This document shows positions 43,850 to 51,786 of a stretch of DNA of 51,786 nt, in pieces; position 1 is the stretch's first letter, and each line of letters begins with the position of its first letter. The notes under the pieces are model-generated. The model was given only the letters and a program-made list of their open reading frames with translations, was not told the origin of the DNA and made no database searches. This DNA comes from Syntrophales bacterium. Lineage in GTDB: Bacteria > Desulfobacterota > Syntrophia > Syntrophales > UBA8958. The position numbers and the translations under genes are program-made. The DNA lies in NCBI GenBank assembly GCA_026417625.1, contig JAOACW010000011.1, positions 1 to 51,786 of the forward strand. The letters are read 5' to 3'.

Positions 43850-44722
43850 ATGAAGTACGAAGGACTGATAATAAGACCCCCCAGTGAAGCCAAAAGCCTC
43901 CTGCTGCAAGTCACTGTTGGATGTTCCCATAACAGGTGTACCTTTTGCGGTAGCTACAAAGGTAAAAAATTCCGCATAAAGTCATTGGAGGAAATTGAGG
44001 AAGATATAATTGAAGCCAAACAATTCAGAGGTATTAAAAGGGTTTTTCTCTGCGACGGTGATGCCCTTATAATCCCCCAAAAGAAACTCATCAATATATT
44101 AGAATCCATCAGGAAACATATACCTCAAGTCGAGCGGGTGGGTACATACGCTAATGCCAAAAGCATATTGAGAAAAACGGTTGACGAACTCAGATACTTA
44201 AAGGATCTAGGACTCGGCATTGTTTATTTGGGAGTAGAAACGGGCAGTGAAGAAATACTCTCAAGGATAAACAAAGGAGTTTCGTACAATCAGATGGTGG
44301 AGGCAGCACTGAGAGTGAAAGAAGCAGGCATGACATTATCTGTTACGATAATACTTGGCCTGGGTGGTCTGAAAGGGAGTCAGGATCACGCCCTAAAGAC
44401 AGCTCGAATACTGACGGAAATAGATCCCCATTACGTGGGAGCTCTTACCCTGATGCTGATTCCCGGAACACCCCTGTATGAAGATTACCAAAGTGGTACA
44501 TTTGAACCACTCAATCACTTCGGTTTCATTAAAGAATTGGGTGTTATCATAGCTAACAGTCAGTTCACAAATTGTCTCTTTACTTCCAATCACGCGTCCA
44601 ATTATCTACCGATAAGGGCAAATCTCCCTCAGGAGAAGGAGAAAGTCTTAGACTTAATATCTTACGTTTTGAAAACACGTGACCCAAGAATGCTAAGACC
44701 TGAGTTTATGAGGGCACTATGA
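43850..44722 (+). CDS. Radical SAM protein of unknown reaction
   Basis: A 290-residue enzyme with the [4Fe-4S] cysteine motif C-x3-... as CSHNRCTFC (C25, C30, C33; here C-x4-C-x2-C), after TVG. GVETGSEEIL and a GLGG-type segment follow, typical of Elp3-like radical SAM barrels. It has no extra cofactor domain. The motif spacing C-x4-C differs from the canonical C-x3-C-x2-C. No clear ribosome binding site precedes the ATG. It is followed 15 nt later by corC. Confidence 0.82.
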   Translation: MKYEGLIIRPPSEAKSLLLQVTVGCSHNRCTFCGSYKGKKFRIKSLEEIEEDIIEAKQFRGIKRVFLCDGDALIIPQKKLINILESIRKHIPQVERVGTYANAKSILRKTVDELRYLKDLGLGIVYLGVETGSEEILSRINKGVSYNQMVEAALRVKEAGMTLSVTIILGLGGLKGSQDHALKTARILTEIDPHYVGALTLMLIPGTPLYEDYQSGTFEPLNHFGFIKELGVIIANSQFTNCLFTSNHASNYLPIRANLPQEKEKVLDLISYVLKTRDPRMLRPEFMRAL

Positions 44723-44737
44723 TAAGGATGGGTTGAA

Positions 44738-45595
44738 ATGCTCAAGTCATTCATTTCATTCATTAAAGATGCAATATGGGGTCGGGACTCCCAAAGATTG
44801 GAAAAAGAAATACGTTCCATCATCGATGAAGGTGAAGAAAAGGGATACATCGATCCAGAATCGGGCGAAATGATAGAAAGCATCCTCGAGTTCAGAGATA
44901 CTGTGGTACGAGAAGTTATGGTGCCAAGAACACAAATAGTGGCAATCCCCGTCAACGCTACCATATACGAAATATTGGACTTGGTTCTGAAGCACGGTCA
45001 TACAAGAATGCCTGTATACGAGAAAAGCATAGATAACATCATCGGCGTTTTAAACGTGAAAGATCTTCTTAAGTTCTGGTCAAAACCCATAACTGAAGAT
45101 GATCTCCGAACGTGTCTCAGGAAACCATATTTTATTCCTGAAACAAAAAACGTTCATGCCCTTCTGCGCGATTTAAAAAAGATGAAATATCACATGGCGA
45201 TCGTTATAGACGAATACGGTGGAACAGCAGGTCTTGTAACTCTGGAAGATCTGCTGGAGGAAATAGTTGGGGATATTCGGGATGAACACGATACTGAAGA
45301 AGCGGAAATAATAGATTTAGAGGATGGATCAAGCCTCGTTAACGGTCATGTCGAGATTGAAAAAATTGAAGAACATTTTGGTGTACAATTCGCCGATGGA
45401 AAATTCGAAACTCTGGGAGGATTGATTCTCAGCGCTACGGGTCGCATACCCGTACAAGGAGAAACAATTAGTATAGATCCGTTTGAGATGACAATCGAAT
45501 CTGCAGATGAAAGAAGTATCAAAAAAGTCCGCATAAGAAAAGCTACCGATGACAAATCGAGACAGTTTCCCCTTGTAAGCTCTCCACCCATATGA
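44738..45595 (+). CDS. corC: CorC/HlyC family protein with CBS pair
   Basis: A 285-residue cytosolic protein. Two CBS domains (about 60-180) have [17 protein letters not shown] and [27 protein letters not shown], and a CorC/HlyC accessory domain follows (200-275). It lacks the DUF21 membrane domain, as in E. coli CorC/YbeX. That gene also precedes lnt, and here the stop overlaps the lnt ATG by 4 nt. The role in magnesium/cobalt efflux or ribosome maintenance is by homology. Confidence 0.92.
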   Translation: MLKSFISFIKDAIWGRDSQRLEKEIRSIIDEGEEKGYIDPESGEMIESILEFRDTVVREVMVPRTQIVAIPVNATIYEILDLVLKHGHTRMPVYEKSIDNIIGVLNVKDLLKFWSKPITEDDLRTCLRKPYFIPETKNVHALLRDLKKMKYHMAIVIDEYGGTAGLVTLEDLLEEIVGDIRDEHDTEEAEIIDLEDGSSLVNGHVEIEKIEEHFGVQFADGKFETLGGLILSATGRIPVQGETISIDPFEMTIESADERSIKKVRIRKATDDKSRQFPLVSSPPI

Positions 45596-47145
45596 CGTCG
45601 CTGTACATAATCACCCATATTAAAGCTAAAAGTCTACCCTGGATACTTGCTCTAATTACCGGCATATTAATGATTTTTTCCTTCCCTAAATTCGGATCCG
45701 GAATGTTTGCATGGATTTTTCTTGTCCCCCTCTTGATCTCGCTCCACGGCAAAAATTCTACTAAAGCAGCCGCTCTAGGTTTCTTTGCAGGATTAATTGG
45801 ATACACAGGAATCCTGTATTGGATCTCCCACGTTGTGGTTCAATACGGCAATCTACCTCTTGTATTCGGTATATGTGCGACTCTTCTCCTTGCAGGATAC
45901 CTTTCTTTATACATAGCACTCTTTACCGCAGGTGTAACATTCTTTGAAAAAAGGGGGTTACCCCTTTATCTTACTGCTCCTCCCTGGTGGACTTTACTGG
46001 AGTATGTTAAATCAACTGTACTTACCGGATTCCCGTGGGAAAATCTGGGACACTCCCAGTACCAAAATTTACCAATAATTCAGATAGCAGAAATAACAGG
46101 TGTATACGGTATTTCCTTTCTCCTTGTACTTATTAACGCTCTCATCGCTGAAGTTATCTTGGCGAAAAACCCAAAGAAGTCAGTAAAATTAATTCTAGTA
46201 GGTATCATCGTAATCACCACAACTTACGTCTATGGGATTTGGAGTATTGAGTTTAATGATACACGGATGGAAAAGGCACCAACACTCCATGTAAGCCTCA
46301 TTCAGGGCAATGTCGACCAATCTGTTAAATGGGACCCACTCTACAAGAAAACGACGATGGGAATTTACACTACGCTTACCCGACGTTTTGCACCTCCCCA
46401 AGGAGGGCTAATAGTATGGCCGGAAACCGCAGTACCTTCATTTTTCCAGGACAGAGATGAAGTTCATGAACAGATAGTCAGTCTATGCCGCGAACTCAAA
46501 TCGTGGCTTCTCTTCGGAAGCCCCAGCTACGAACGGAAAGATGATAGATTGATCCTGTTTAACAGTGCATATTTACTCTCACCTAATGACGATAGATACA
46601 TGCGTTATGACAAAGTCCATCTCGTTCCATACGGTGAGTATGTACCTTTGAGGGAGTACTTCCCGTTCATAAAGAAACTCGTCCACGGAATCGGAGATTT
46701 TGGGAGGGGAAAGGACTATTCACCACTGAGTATTGACGGGATAAAGTTGGGTGTCCTCATCTGCTATGAAGGCATCTTTCCCGAAGCAAGCAGAAAGTAC
46801 AAAGAAAAAGGCACCAATATACTCGTAAATATAACTAATGATGCCTGGTTTGGATGGACTTCTGCGCCTTACCAGCACCTATCCATGGCCATTTTCAGAG
46901 CTGTAGAAAACAGGGTATATCTATTAAGAGCAGCAAACACAGGCATATCCGCCATAATAGATCCAACGGGAAGAATTATTTCCTCGAGTGGTCTGTTTGA
47001 AACAACGGGCATTGAGGGGTCAGCTAAAATAATGAAAAATCACACATTATATGATAGAATTGGAGATCTATTTGTCTTAATGTGTTTTTTCGCCCTTTTA
47101 GGACTTTTCATTTACTCAACTCTAAGGAGTAAAAGGTATGATTGA
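45592..47145 (+). CDS. lnt: Apolipoprotein N-acyltransferase
   Basis: A 517-residue inner-membrane enzyme that N-acylates lipoproteins, the last step before Lol export. Six hydrophobic segments cover residues 15-215, then a nitrilase-type domain with catalytic E278 (WPETAVPSF), K341 (DKVHLVPYGEY) and C391 (LICYEGIFPE). A membrane segment closes the protein near 495-512. The prfB start lies inside its last codons. Confidence 0.95.
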   Translation: MTSLYIITHIKAKSLPWILALITGILMIFSFPKFGSGMFAWIFLVPLLISLHGKNSTKAAALGFFAGLIGYTGILYWISHVVVQYGNLPLVFGICATLLLAGYLSLYIALFTAGVTFFEKRGLPLYLTAPPWWTLLEYVKSTVLTGFPWENLGHSQYQNLPIIQIAEITGVYGISFLLVLINALIAEVILAKNPKKSVKLILVGIIVITTTYVYGIWSIEFNDTRMEKAPTLHVSLIQGNVDQSVKWDPLYKKTTMGIYTTLTRRFAPPQGGLIVWPETAVPSFFQDRDEVHEQIVSLCRELKSWLLFGSPSYERKDDRLILFNSAYLLSPNDDRYMRYDKVHLVPYGEYVPLREYFPFIKKLVHGIGDFGRGKDYSPLSIDGIKLGVLICYEGIFPEASRKYKEKGTNILVNITNDAWFGWTSAPYQHLSMAIFRAVENRVYLLRAANTGISAIIDPTGRIISSSGLFETTGIEGSAKIMKNHTLYDRIGDLFVLMCFFALLGLFIYSTLRSKRYD

Positions 47146-48236
47146 TGGATGGACTGAAAAAGTGGAAGATCTGAAAAAGAGAATAGACCATCTAAAGGTG
47201 TGTCTTTGACATCCCAGCCAAAGAAAGCGAAATAACAGCTATTGAGAAAGAGGCATCGCAACCCGAGTTCTGGAATGAACCCCAGAAAGCAGGAGAACTT
47301 TTGAAAAAAAAGGCTGAATCGGAAGAAATGGTAACGAGGTGGAAAAGCTACCTAAATATGTTAAACGAACTAGAAATGATGTACGAGCTAGCACTAACCG
47401 AAAACGACTTTTCAATTTTAGCTGATATCGAAAGAGAACTCACAAAATTGCAGCTTGACATACGTAAAGAGGAAATCAAACTAATGTTGGGGGCTGAGGA
47501 GGATGCACTTAATGCAATACTATCCATAAACGCAGGAGCCGGTGGCACAGAAGCTCAGGATTGGGCAGAAATGTTACTTAGAATGTACCTCCGATGGGCA
47601 GAACGCAAGGGGTACAAAACCACTATCATTGATTTGCAGCCCGGTGAAGAGGCAGGCATAAAAAGCGCCTCAATTACCTTGGAAGGAGAATACGCATACG
47701 GCTTCGCGAAGGCAGAGATTGGTATTCACAGGTTGGTGAGGATTTCTCCCTTCGACTCCAATGCCAGACGACACACCTCATTTGCCTCTGTGTTTGTTTA
47801 TCCGGAGGTAAAAGACGATATTGTTATCGAGATTGACGAGAAAGACCTTCGTATTGACACATTCCGTTCTTCAGGGGCTGGGGGTCAGCATGTCAATAAA
47901 ACTGATTCGGCTGTACGAATAACCCATATACCGACTGGCATTGTGGTTCAGTGCCAGAACGAAAGGTCCCAACACAAGAACAGGGCCATGGCTATGAAAT
48001 ACCTGAGATCAAGGCTCTACGAGTTAAAACTCAAGGAAAAAAGAGAGAAATTAATGGAAATAGAAAAGACAAAAAAAGACATAGCCTGGGGAAGTCAAAT
48101 TCGCTCTTATATTCTTCATCCATACAAACTCGTTAAAGATCACCGTACAAACCTCGAGGTTGGTGATGTAAACAGAGTACTCGATGGGGATCTAGATGAA
48201 TTTATTGAAGCTTATCTTTTGATGCAGCACTCATAA
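47138..48236 (+). CDS. prfB: Peptide chain release factor 2, with programmed +1 frameshift
   Basis: RF2, which reads UGA and UAA stops. Frame one runs from ATG 47138 for 23 codons to TGA at 47207-47209; after a +1 shift at CTT translation continues from GAC at 47208 to 48236, giving 365 residues, the usual RF2 length. The join is 47138-47206 plus 47208-48236. RISPFDSNARRHTS carries the SPF stop-recognition loop, and GGQ is at about 248-250. AAGGAG precedes the start. A plain frame search would begin falsely at 47301. Confidence 0.96.
47194..47210 (+). promoter_or_regulatory. RF2 recoding signal
   Basis: An internal Shine-Dalgarno-like AAGGTG lies three bases before CTT TGA C, the same spacing as the E. 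coli AGGGGG-TAT-CTT-TGA-C signal. The poor UGA-C stop context and slippery CTT complete the autoregulatory element: low RF2 favours the frameshift. Confidence 0.93.
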
Positions 48237-48324
48237 ATTTAATTTTTGCTTGGCTTTTCATCTTTCTTTTGCTACAAAATCCTGGAATTTTGTCCTCATC
48301 AGATTCTCAAAGGGGGTAGAAAAG

Positions 48325-50022
48325 GTGGTGAAGAGGAAGAAGTTCTATGTGTGTTCTTTTTTCACAATTTTTCTACTTCTTCCCTTACTGAGCATACACT
48401 TAAAAACAAGCTACGCAGATCCTAGCGGAAATAGACAAGCACTACCAACGTTGGTTGCGATGGATAAAAAAGAACAAAAGATGGCTACCCACCGAGATGA
48501 GACTAACTCCCAGGAAGATGCGAAAAATAAATTAAAAAGAGAAAAGAAAAAAAACGAAGAACAGGAGATTATTGAAGAAGCCGAAAAGCTAATCGAAGCT
48601 GCTCAAAATTACTGGGAAAAAGGAGACATGGAAAGGGCTATTGAAATGCTGGATCTGGCGTACAGTCTAATTCTCACCGACAGCGAAGAACCGGAGATTG
48701 CGAGACAAAAAGATGATTTGCGTTTTATGATATCTAAAAAAATCCTTGCAATTTACAGTACGAAACAAAACCGTGCCAATGGCATAAGAAGCGAAATTCC
48801 TTTAGTTCTCAACGAAGATGTGGAAAGGGAGATAGAATCTTTTCTAGGACGGGAAAGGGACTTCTTTGTCGCTGCCTACAAACGGTCTTTCCTCTTTCGA
48901 CCAATGATTCTGAAGGAATTGAAAAAAGCCCGTCTTCCTGAAGAATTATCATGGTTACCCCTAGTGGAAAGCGGTTTTAACGTAACTGCACTTTCCCCTG
49001 CCAGGGCTTTGGGGCTATGGCAATTTATTGCGTCCACGGGTTACAAATACGGCCTTGAAAGGGATGACTGGATTGACGAACGTCTTGACCCCGAAAAAGC
49101 CACCAAAGCTGCCATTGCTTACCTTAAAGAACTACACGAAATGTTCGGTGACTGGTTAACCGCACTTGCAGCTTACAACTGCGGTGAAGGTAGAGTTATC
49201 AGGGTAATATCATCACAGAAGATAAACTATTTCGATCGTTTCTGGGATCTGTACCGTCAACTTCCTTACGAAACGGCTCGTTACGTACCCCGTTTCTTAG
49301 CAACGCTCCATATTGTGAAAAATCCAAAACAATACGGTATTGATAAGGAACTAACAGAAACACCTGTTACAACCCCAACATACACCACAGTGAAAACAAA
49401 CAAGCCTATGTTACTAAAGGACATCGCAAATCACTTAAACATCTCAGAAGAGATCCTCTACTTTTTGAATCCAGAACTTAGGTACAAAGCGACACCTAAC
49501 CGGGAATACAATCTCAAAATTCCAGAAGAATCCTTGGAGCAATTCCTCCTCGCAGCTGATCAGATACCTTCCTGGGAAAAACCGGTTAGCTTATCCAAAA
49601 AGAAACGCCTCGTGTTTGTGTACCATAAAGTGAAGAAAGGCGAAACGCTGTCATCCGTTGCCGCGAAATACCATACCTCTGTAAAGTTAATAAAGATACA
49701 CAATAAGAAAACGCTCAAGTCAAAAGGGGTTTACGCAGGTCAATTACTCAAAGTTCCGGTTTACAGTGCACTATATTCACCTAGACATGCAAAAGTTGCA
49801 GCCGTCTCCCACAATGAAACCTCATATACTGTACGGAAAGGGGACACTCTCTCATCAATAGCTACTCGCTTCAACACATCCGTCTCCGAATTGAAGAGAA
49901 TTAACAATATAAAAACTGACAGAGTAGTTGCCGGACAAGTTCTTCTGGTGTCATCCCTGGACAAAGTTAAAACGCAAAACGGAAAAAACAATGGGAAAAT
50001 CACCAGGAGGAAAGAAAGTTGA
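48325..50022 (+). CDS. mltD: MltD-type lytic transglycosylase with two LysM domains
   Basis: A 565-residue exported enzyme that cleaves the glycan backbone of peptidoglycan. I start it at GTG 48325 (GTG 48328 is adjacent), with AGGGGG upstream; the frame runs further upstream only from a TTG. Residues 8-30 are a signal peptide, then a helical charged region. The SLT domain has the catalytic E215 in LPLVESGFN, followed by ALGLWQFI and AAYNCGEGRV. Two LysM repeats lie at about 432-477 and 497-544. Confidence 0.92.
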   Translation: MVKRKKFYVCSFFTIFLLLPLLSIHLKTSYADPSGNRQALPTLVAMDKKEQKMATHRDETNSQEDAKNKLKREKKKNEEQEIIEEAEKLIEAAQNYWEKGDMERAIEMLDLAYSLILTDSEEPEIARQKDDLRFMISKKILAIYSTKQNRANGIRSEIPLVLNEDVEREIESFLGRERDFFVAAYKRSFLFRPMILKELKKARLPEELSWLPLVESGFNVTALSPARALGLWQFIASTGYKYGLERDDWIDERLDPEKATKAAIAYLKELHEMFGDWLTALAAYNCGEGRVIRVISSQKINYFDRFWDLYRQLPYETARYVPRFLATLHIVKNPKQYGIDKELTETPVTTPTYTTVKTNKPMLLKDIANHLNISEEILYFLNPELRYKATPNREYNLKIPEESLEQFLLAADQIPSWEKPVSLSKKKRLVFVYHKVKKGETLSSVAAKYHTSVKLIKIHNKKTLKSKGVYAGQLLKVPVYSALYSPRHAKVAAVSHNETSYTVRKGDTLSSIATRFNTSVSELKRINNIKTDRVVAGQVLLVSSLDKVKTQNGKNNGKITRRKES

Positions 50023-50086
50023 TCACCGATCAAAAACACACTCTCAGGAATCGACAAAACTAATTGAATGGATGCGGCTATTAGTT

Positions 50087-51451
50087 CTAATCGTGGATAA
50101 AGGCATTCATTACCTCATTTAGAGTATATTCTATACTTCTCCGTATGTCCCGTAAACGCTCTTCGGTTGTTGCTTCAAACCGAAGTACAAGCACCGGTTG
50201 AGTATTAGAAGCCCTTATCAGCCCCCAACCATCGATGAACTGGACACGTACACCATCGATATCTACAATTGAGAATTTTTTCTCCAAACGAGATTTTACC
50301 TCGTCAACAACACGAAACTTTATGCTGTCGGGACAATCAATTCTTATTTCAGGTGTGGCGTACGTTACAGGAATATCTGCCATCAACTCACTCAGGTTTT
50401 TACCTGTACGAGAAATGATCTCCAATAGACGAAATGACGCATAAACGGCATCATCATAACCAAAGTACCTATCGGCGAAGAAAAGATGCCCACTCATTTC
50501 GCCGGCAAGCAATGCCTTTTCCTCCTTCATTTTTTGTTTTATCAGCGAATGTCCCGCTTTCCACATAATGGGACGTCCCCCATTCTTCGCAATTTCGTCG
50601 TATAGCTTTTGCGAACACTTCACTTCCCCAATTATCGCAGCACCAGGATTATCCTTTAGTATGTAACGAGCAAAAAGCAAAAGAAGCTCATCGCCCCATA
50701 GGATTTTAGCCATGTCAGTTATGACTCCCAAACGATCTGCGTCACCGTCGTAAGCGATCCCCACATCCGCCCTTTGTCTTTTAACCTCCTTTATAAGGTC
50801 TTCTAAATATTCAGGTATTGTCGGATCTGGAAAGTGATGGGGAAATCTCCCGTCAGGCTCACAGTAAAGGGGGGTAACTTTGCAACCAAAACTCTCAAAT
50901 AAAGGAAGGGCAAAATAACCTCCTGTACCATTGCCCCCGTCCAAAACAACATTTATACCCGGTTCAATATACACTGATTTTAGAATAAAGTCCCCATATG
51001 CATCAAATACCGAAGAACTCTCTACCTCACCTATGCCCCTCTCAAATTCACCCGATCTAATCAGATGATACAAAAATTGAATATCCTCACCATAAATGGT
51101 ATCCGGCCCTATACACACTTTAAAACCATTGAATTCTGGAGGATTATGACTTCCCGTAACCATAACCCCACCTTCTGCATTAAACTGCCGTATGGAAAAA
51201 TAGAGCATAGGTGTGGTACAAAGTCCTATATTTATAATCTTTATGCCTGTTCCCTTAAGGCCCTCAATCAATGCTTCTGCAAATTCTTCCGAAGTCAATC
51301 TACAGTCCCTGCCTACCGTCATCTTTCCAACACCTTTTCGCCGCGCCATCGTTCCAATAGCTCTTCCTATGAGGTAAACAATCTCATAGTTCAGTTGGAG
51401 ATCTACTACACCTCTGATGTCGTATTCTCTAAAAATTGAAGGATCCACCAT
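50087..51451 (-). CDS. manB: Phosphomannomutase/phosphoglucomutase
   Basis: A 454-residue alpha-D-phosphohexomutase. The catalytic serine is in TGSHNPPEFNG (near 100), the metal loop is DGDADRLG (near 237), the sugar-binding loop GEMSGHLFF (near 317), and the phosphate-binding loop RASNTQPVLVLRFEA closes the protein. It interconverts hexose 1- and 6-phosphates for polysaccharide synthesis. AGGAG sits against the ATG at 51451, so the GTG one codon later is an alternative start. Confidence 0.92.
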   Translation of the reverse strand: MVDPSIFREYDIRGVVDLQLNYEIVYLIGRAIGTMARRKGVGKMTVGRDCRLTSEEFAEALIEGLKGTGIKIINIGLCTTPMLYFSIRQFNAEGGVMVTGSHNPPEFNGFKVCIGPDTIYGEDIQFLYHLIRSGEFERGIGEVESSSVFDAYGDFILKSVYIEPGINVVLDGGNGTGGYFALPLFESFGCKVTPLYCEPDGRFPHHFPDPTIPEYLEDLIKEVKRQRADVGIAYDGDADRLGVITDMAKILWGDELLLLFARYILKDNPGAAIIGEVKCSQKLYDEIAKNGGRPIMWKAGHSLIKQKMKEEKALLAGEMSGHLFFADRYFGYDDAVYASFRLLEIISRTGKNLSELMADIPVTYATPEIRIDCPDSIKFRVVDEVKSRLEKKFSIVDIDGVRVQFIDGWGLIRASNTQPVLVLRFEATTEERLRDIRRSIEYTLNEVMNAFIHD

Positions 51452-51536
51452 CTCCTACACCTCTTCTACGTGGATACTATCTCAAAAAAGTGAAGTTAGT
51501 ATTAACTCTTATAATGCTTAACATCTTTGTCGTACG

Positions 51537-51786
51537 TCACGAGATAAAAAATGTCCTCTCAGTTATCAAATTTATCAAAAGCTCAACTCTTTCAATTATA
51601 AAATGTGCACCAGCCGCAACTAGTTCACCATACGTTGATGATCCTGTTAAAACTCCAACTGTAACTGTTCCTACCCTCTGCCCCAACAGAATATCAATAG
51701 GATGATCTCCCACCACAACTGCTTGAGGGGGCAGTATATCGAGGACATTCAGAGCGATCATGAGGTGTTCCGGATCAGGCTTAACC
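51537..51786 (-). CDS. HAD-family phosphatase, C-terminal part (cut by window edge)
   Basis: The frame enters from the right edge. It shows VKPDPEHL (HAD motif III lysine) and VVVGDHPIDILLG (motif IV, with D replaced by HP at a usual D-S/T position), typical of phosphoglycolate phosphatase-like HAD enzymes. The N-terminal catalytic DxD motif is beyond the edge, so the substrate cannot be judged. The stop is 85 nt before manB begins. Confidence 0.82.
   Translation of the reverse strand, partial: VKPDPEHLMIALNVLDILPPQAVVVGDHPIDILLGQRVGTVTVGVLTGSSTYGELVAAGAHFIIERVELLINLITERTFFIS

Noticed and set aside
47301-48236. prfB as a 311-residue gene starting at 47301
   Set aside because: The N-terminal helical domain would be missing; the frameshift signal upstream restores the normal length.

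Overview
The window looks like chromosome of a Gram-negative, anaerobic or microaerophilic bacterium, most likely a Desulfobacterota (former Deltaproteobacteria) member related to the syntrophs and sulfate reducers. This is an inference. It rests on outer-membrane genes (TonB receptor, lnt, dacB, mltD-type transglycosylase, rfaE2), a NikR-type nickel regulator, FmdB-type zinc ribbons, a class I PHA synthase and a CaiB-type CoA-transferase in one moderate-GC, densely packed genome. No stretch above 300 bases lacks a gene. I see no IS element, prophage or CRISPR array.

Region 1 (1-2.8 kb) holds an unknown zinc-ribbon protein, a nucleotide cyclase fused to a hemerythrin domain, a decayed short-chain dehydrogenase remnant and a small thioredoxin-like protein with a near-consensus promoter. 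Region 2 (2.9-17.5 kb) is the most interesting part: eleven same-strand genes, many overlapping by 4 nt. In transcription order they are nikR, tonB, a TonB-dependent receptor, a FecB/BtuF-type binding protein, a FecCD permease, its ATPase, an ABC-2 ATPase and permease, a CobN-like chelatase, and ChlI-like and ChlD-like AAA+ subunits. The NikR has an intact nickel site, and a dyad that may be its operator overlaps the nikR promoter. The cluster therefore reads as a nickel-controlled system that imports a metal chelate across both membranes and handles it with a three-subunit chelatase.

Region 3 (17.6-26 kb) contains a class III CoA-transferase, an FmdB ribbon, an exported transglutaminase-like protein, a pyruvate-kinase-C-like protein, the bifunctional NAD(P)HX repair enzyme, RidA, a PBP4-type peptidase and a LOG/TIGR00725-like protein. 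Region 4 (26-30.6 kb) carries priA, a DksA/TraR zinc protein, rfaE2, comF and rsfS on the minus strand, with a divergent cold-shock gene. Region 5 (30.7-38.7 kb) has a sugar-isomerase-fold protein, DppB/DppC permeases without binding protein or ATPases, a small Lys/Ala-rich exported protein, a TVP38-type membrane protein, tatD, thiN, thiD, a small membrane protein and a tRNA nucleotidyltransferase.

Region 6 (38.7-51.8 kb) holds a lipoprotein, a zinc-ribbon rhomboid protease, a Na/Pi cotransporter, phaC, tRNA-Val(UAC) without CCA, tRNA-Asp(GUC) with CCA, a radical SAM protein, the corC-lnt-prfB cluster, a LysM lytic transglycosylase, a phosphomannomutase/phosphoglucomutase and the C-terminal part of a HAD phosphatase cut by the right edge. 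The prfB gene has the classical +1 programmed frameshift. Non-ATG starts with 4-nt stop/start overlaps (TTGA, GTGA) recur, which points to extensive translational coupling.
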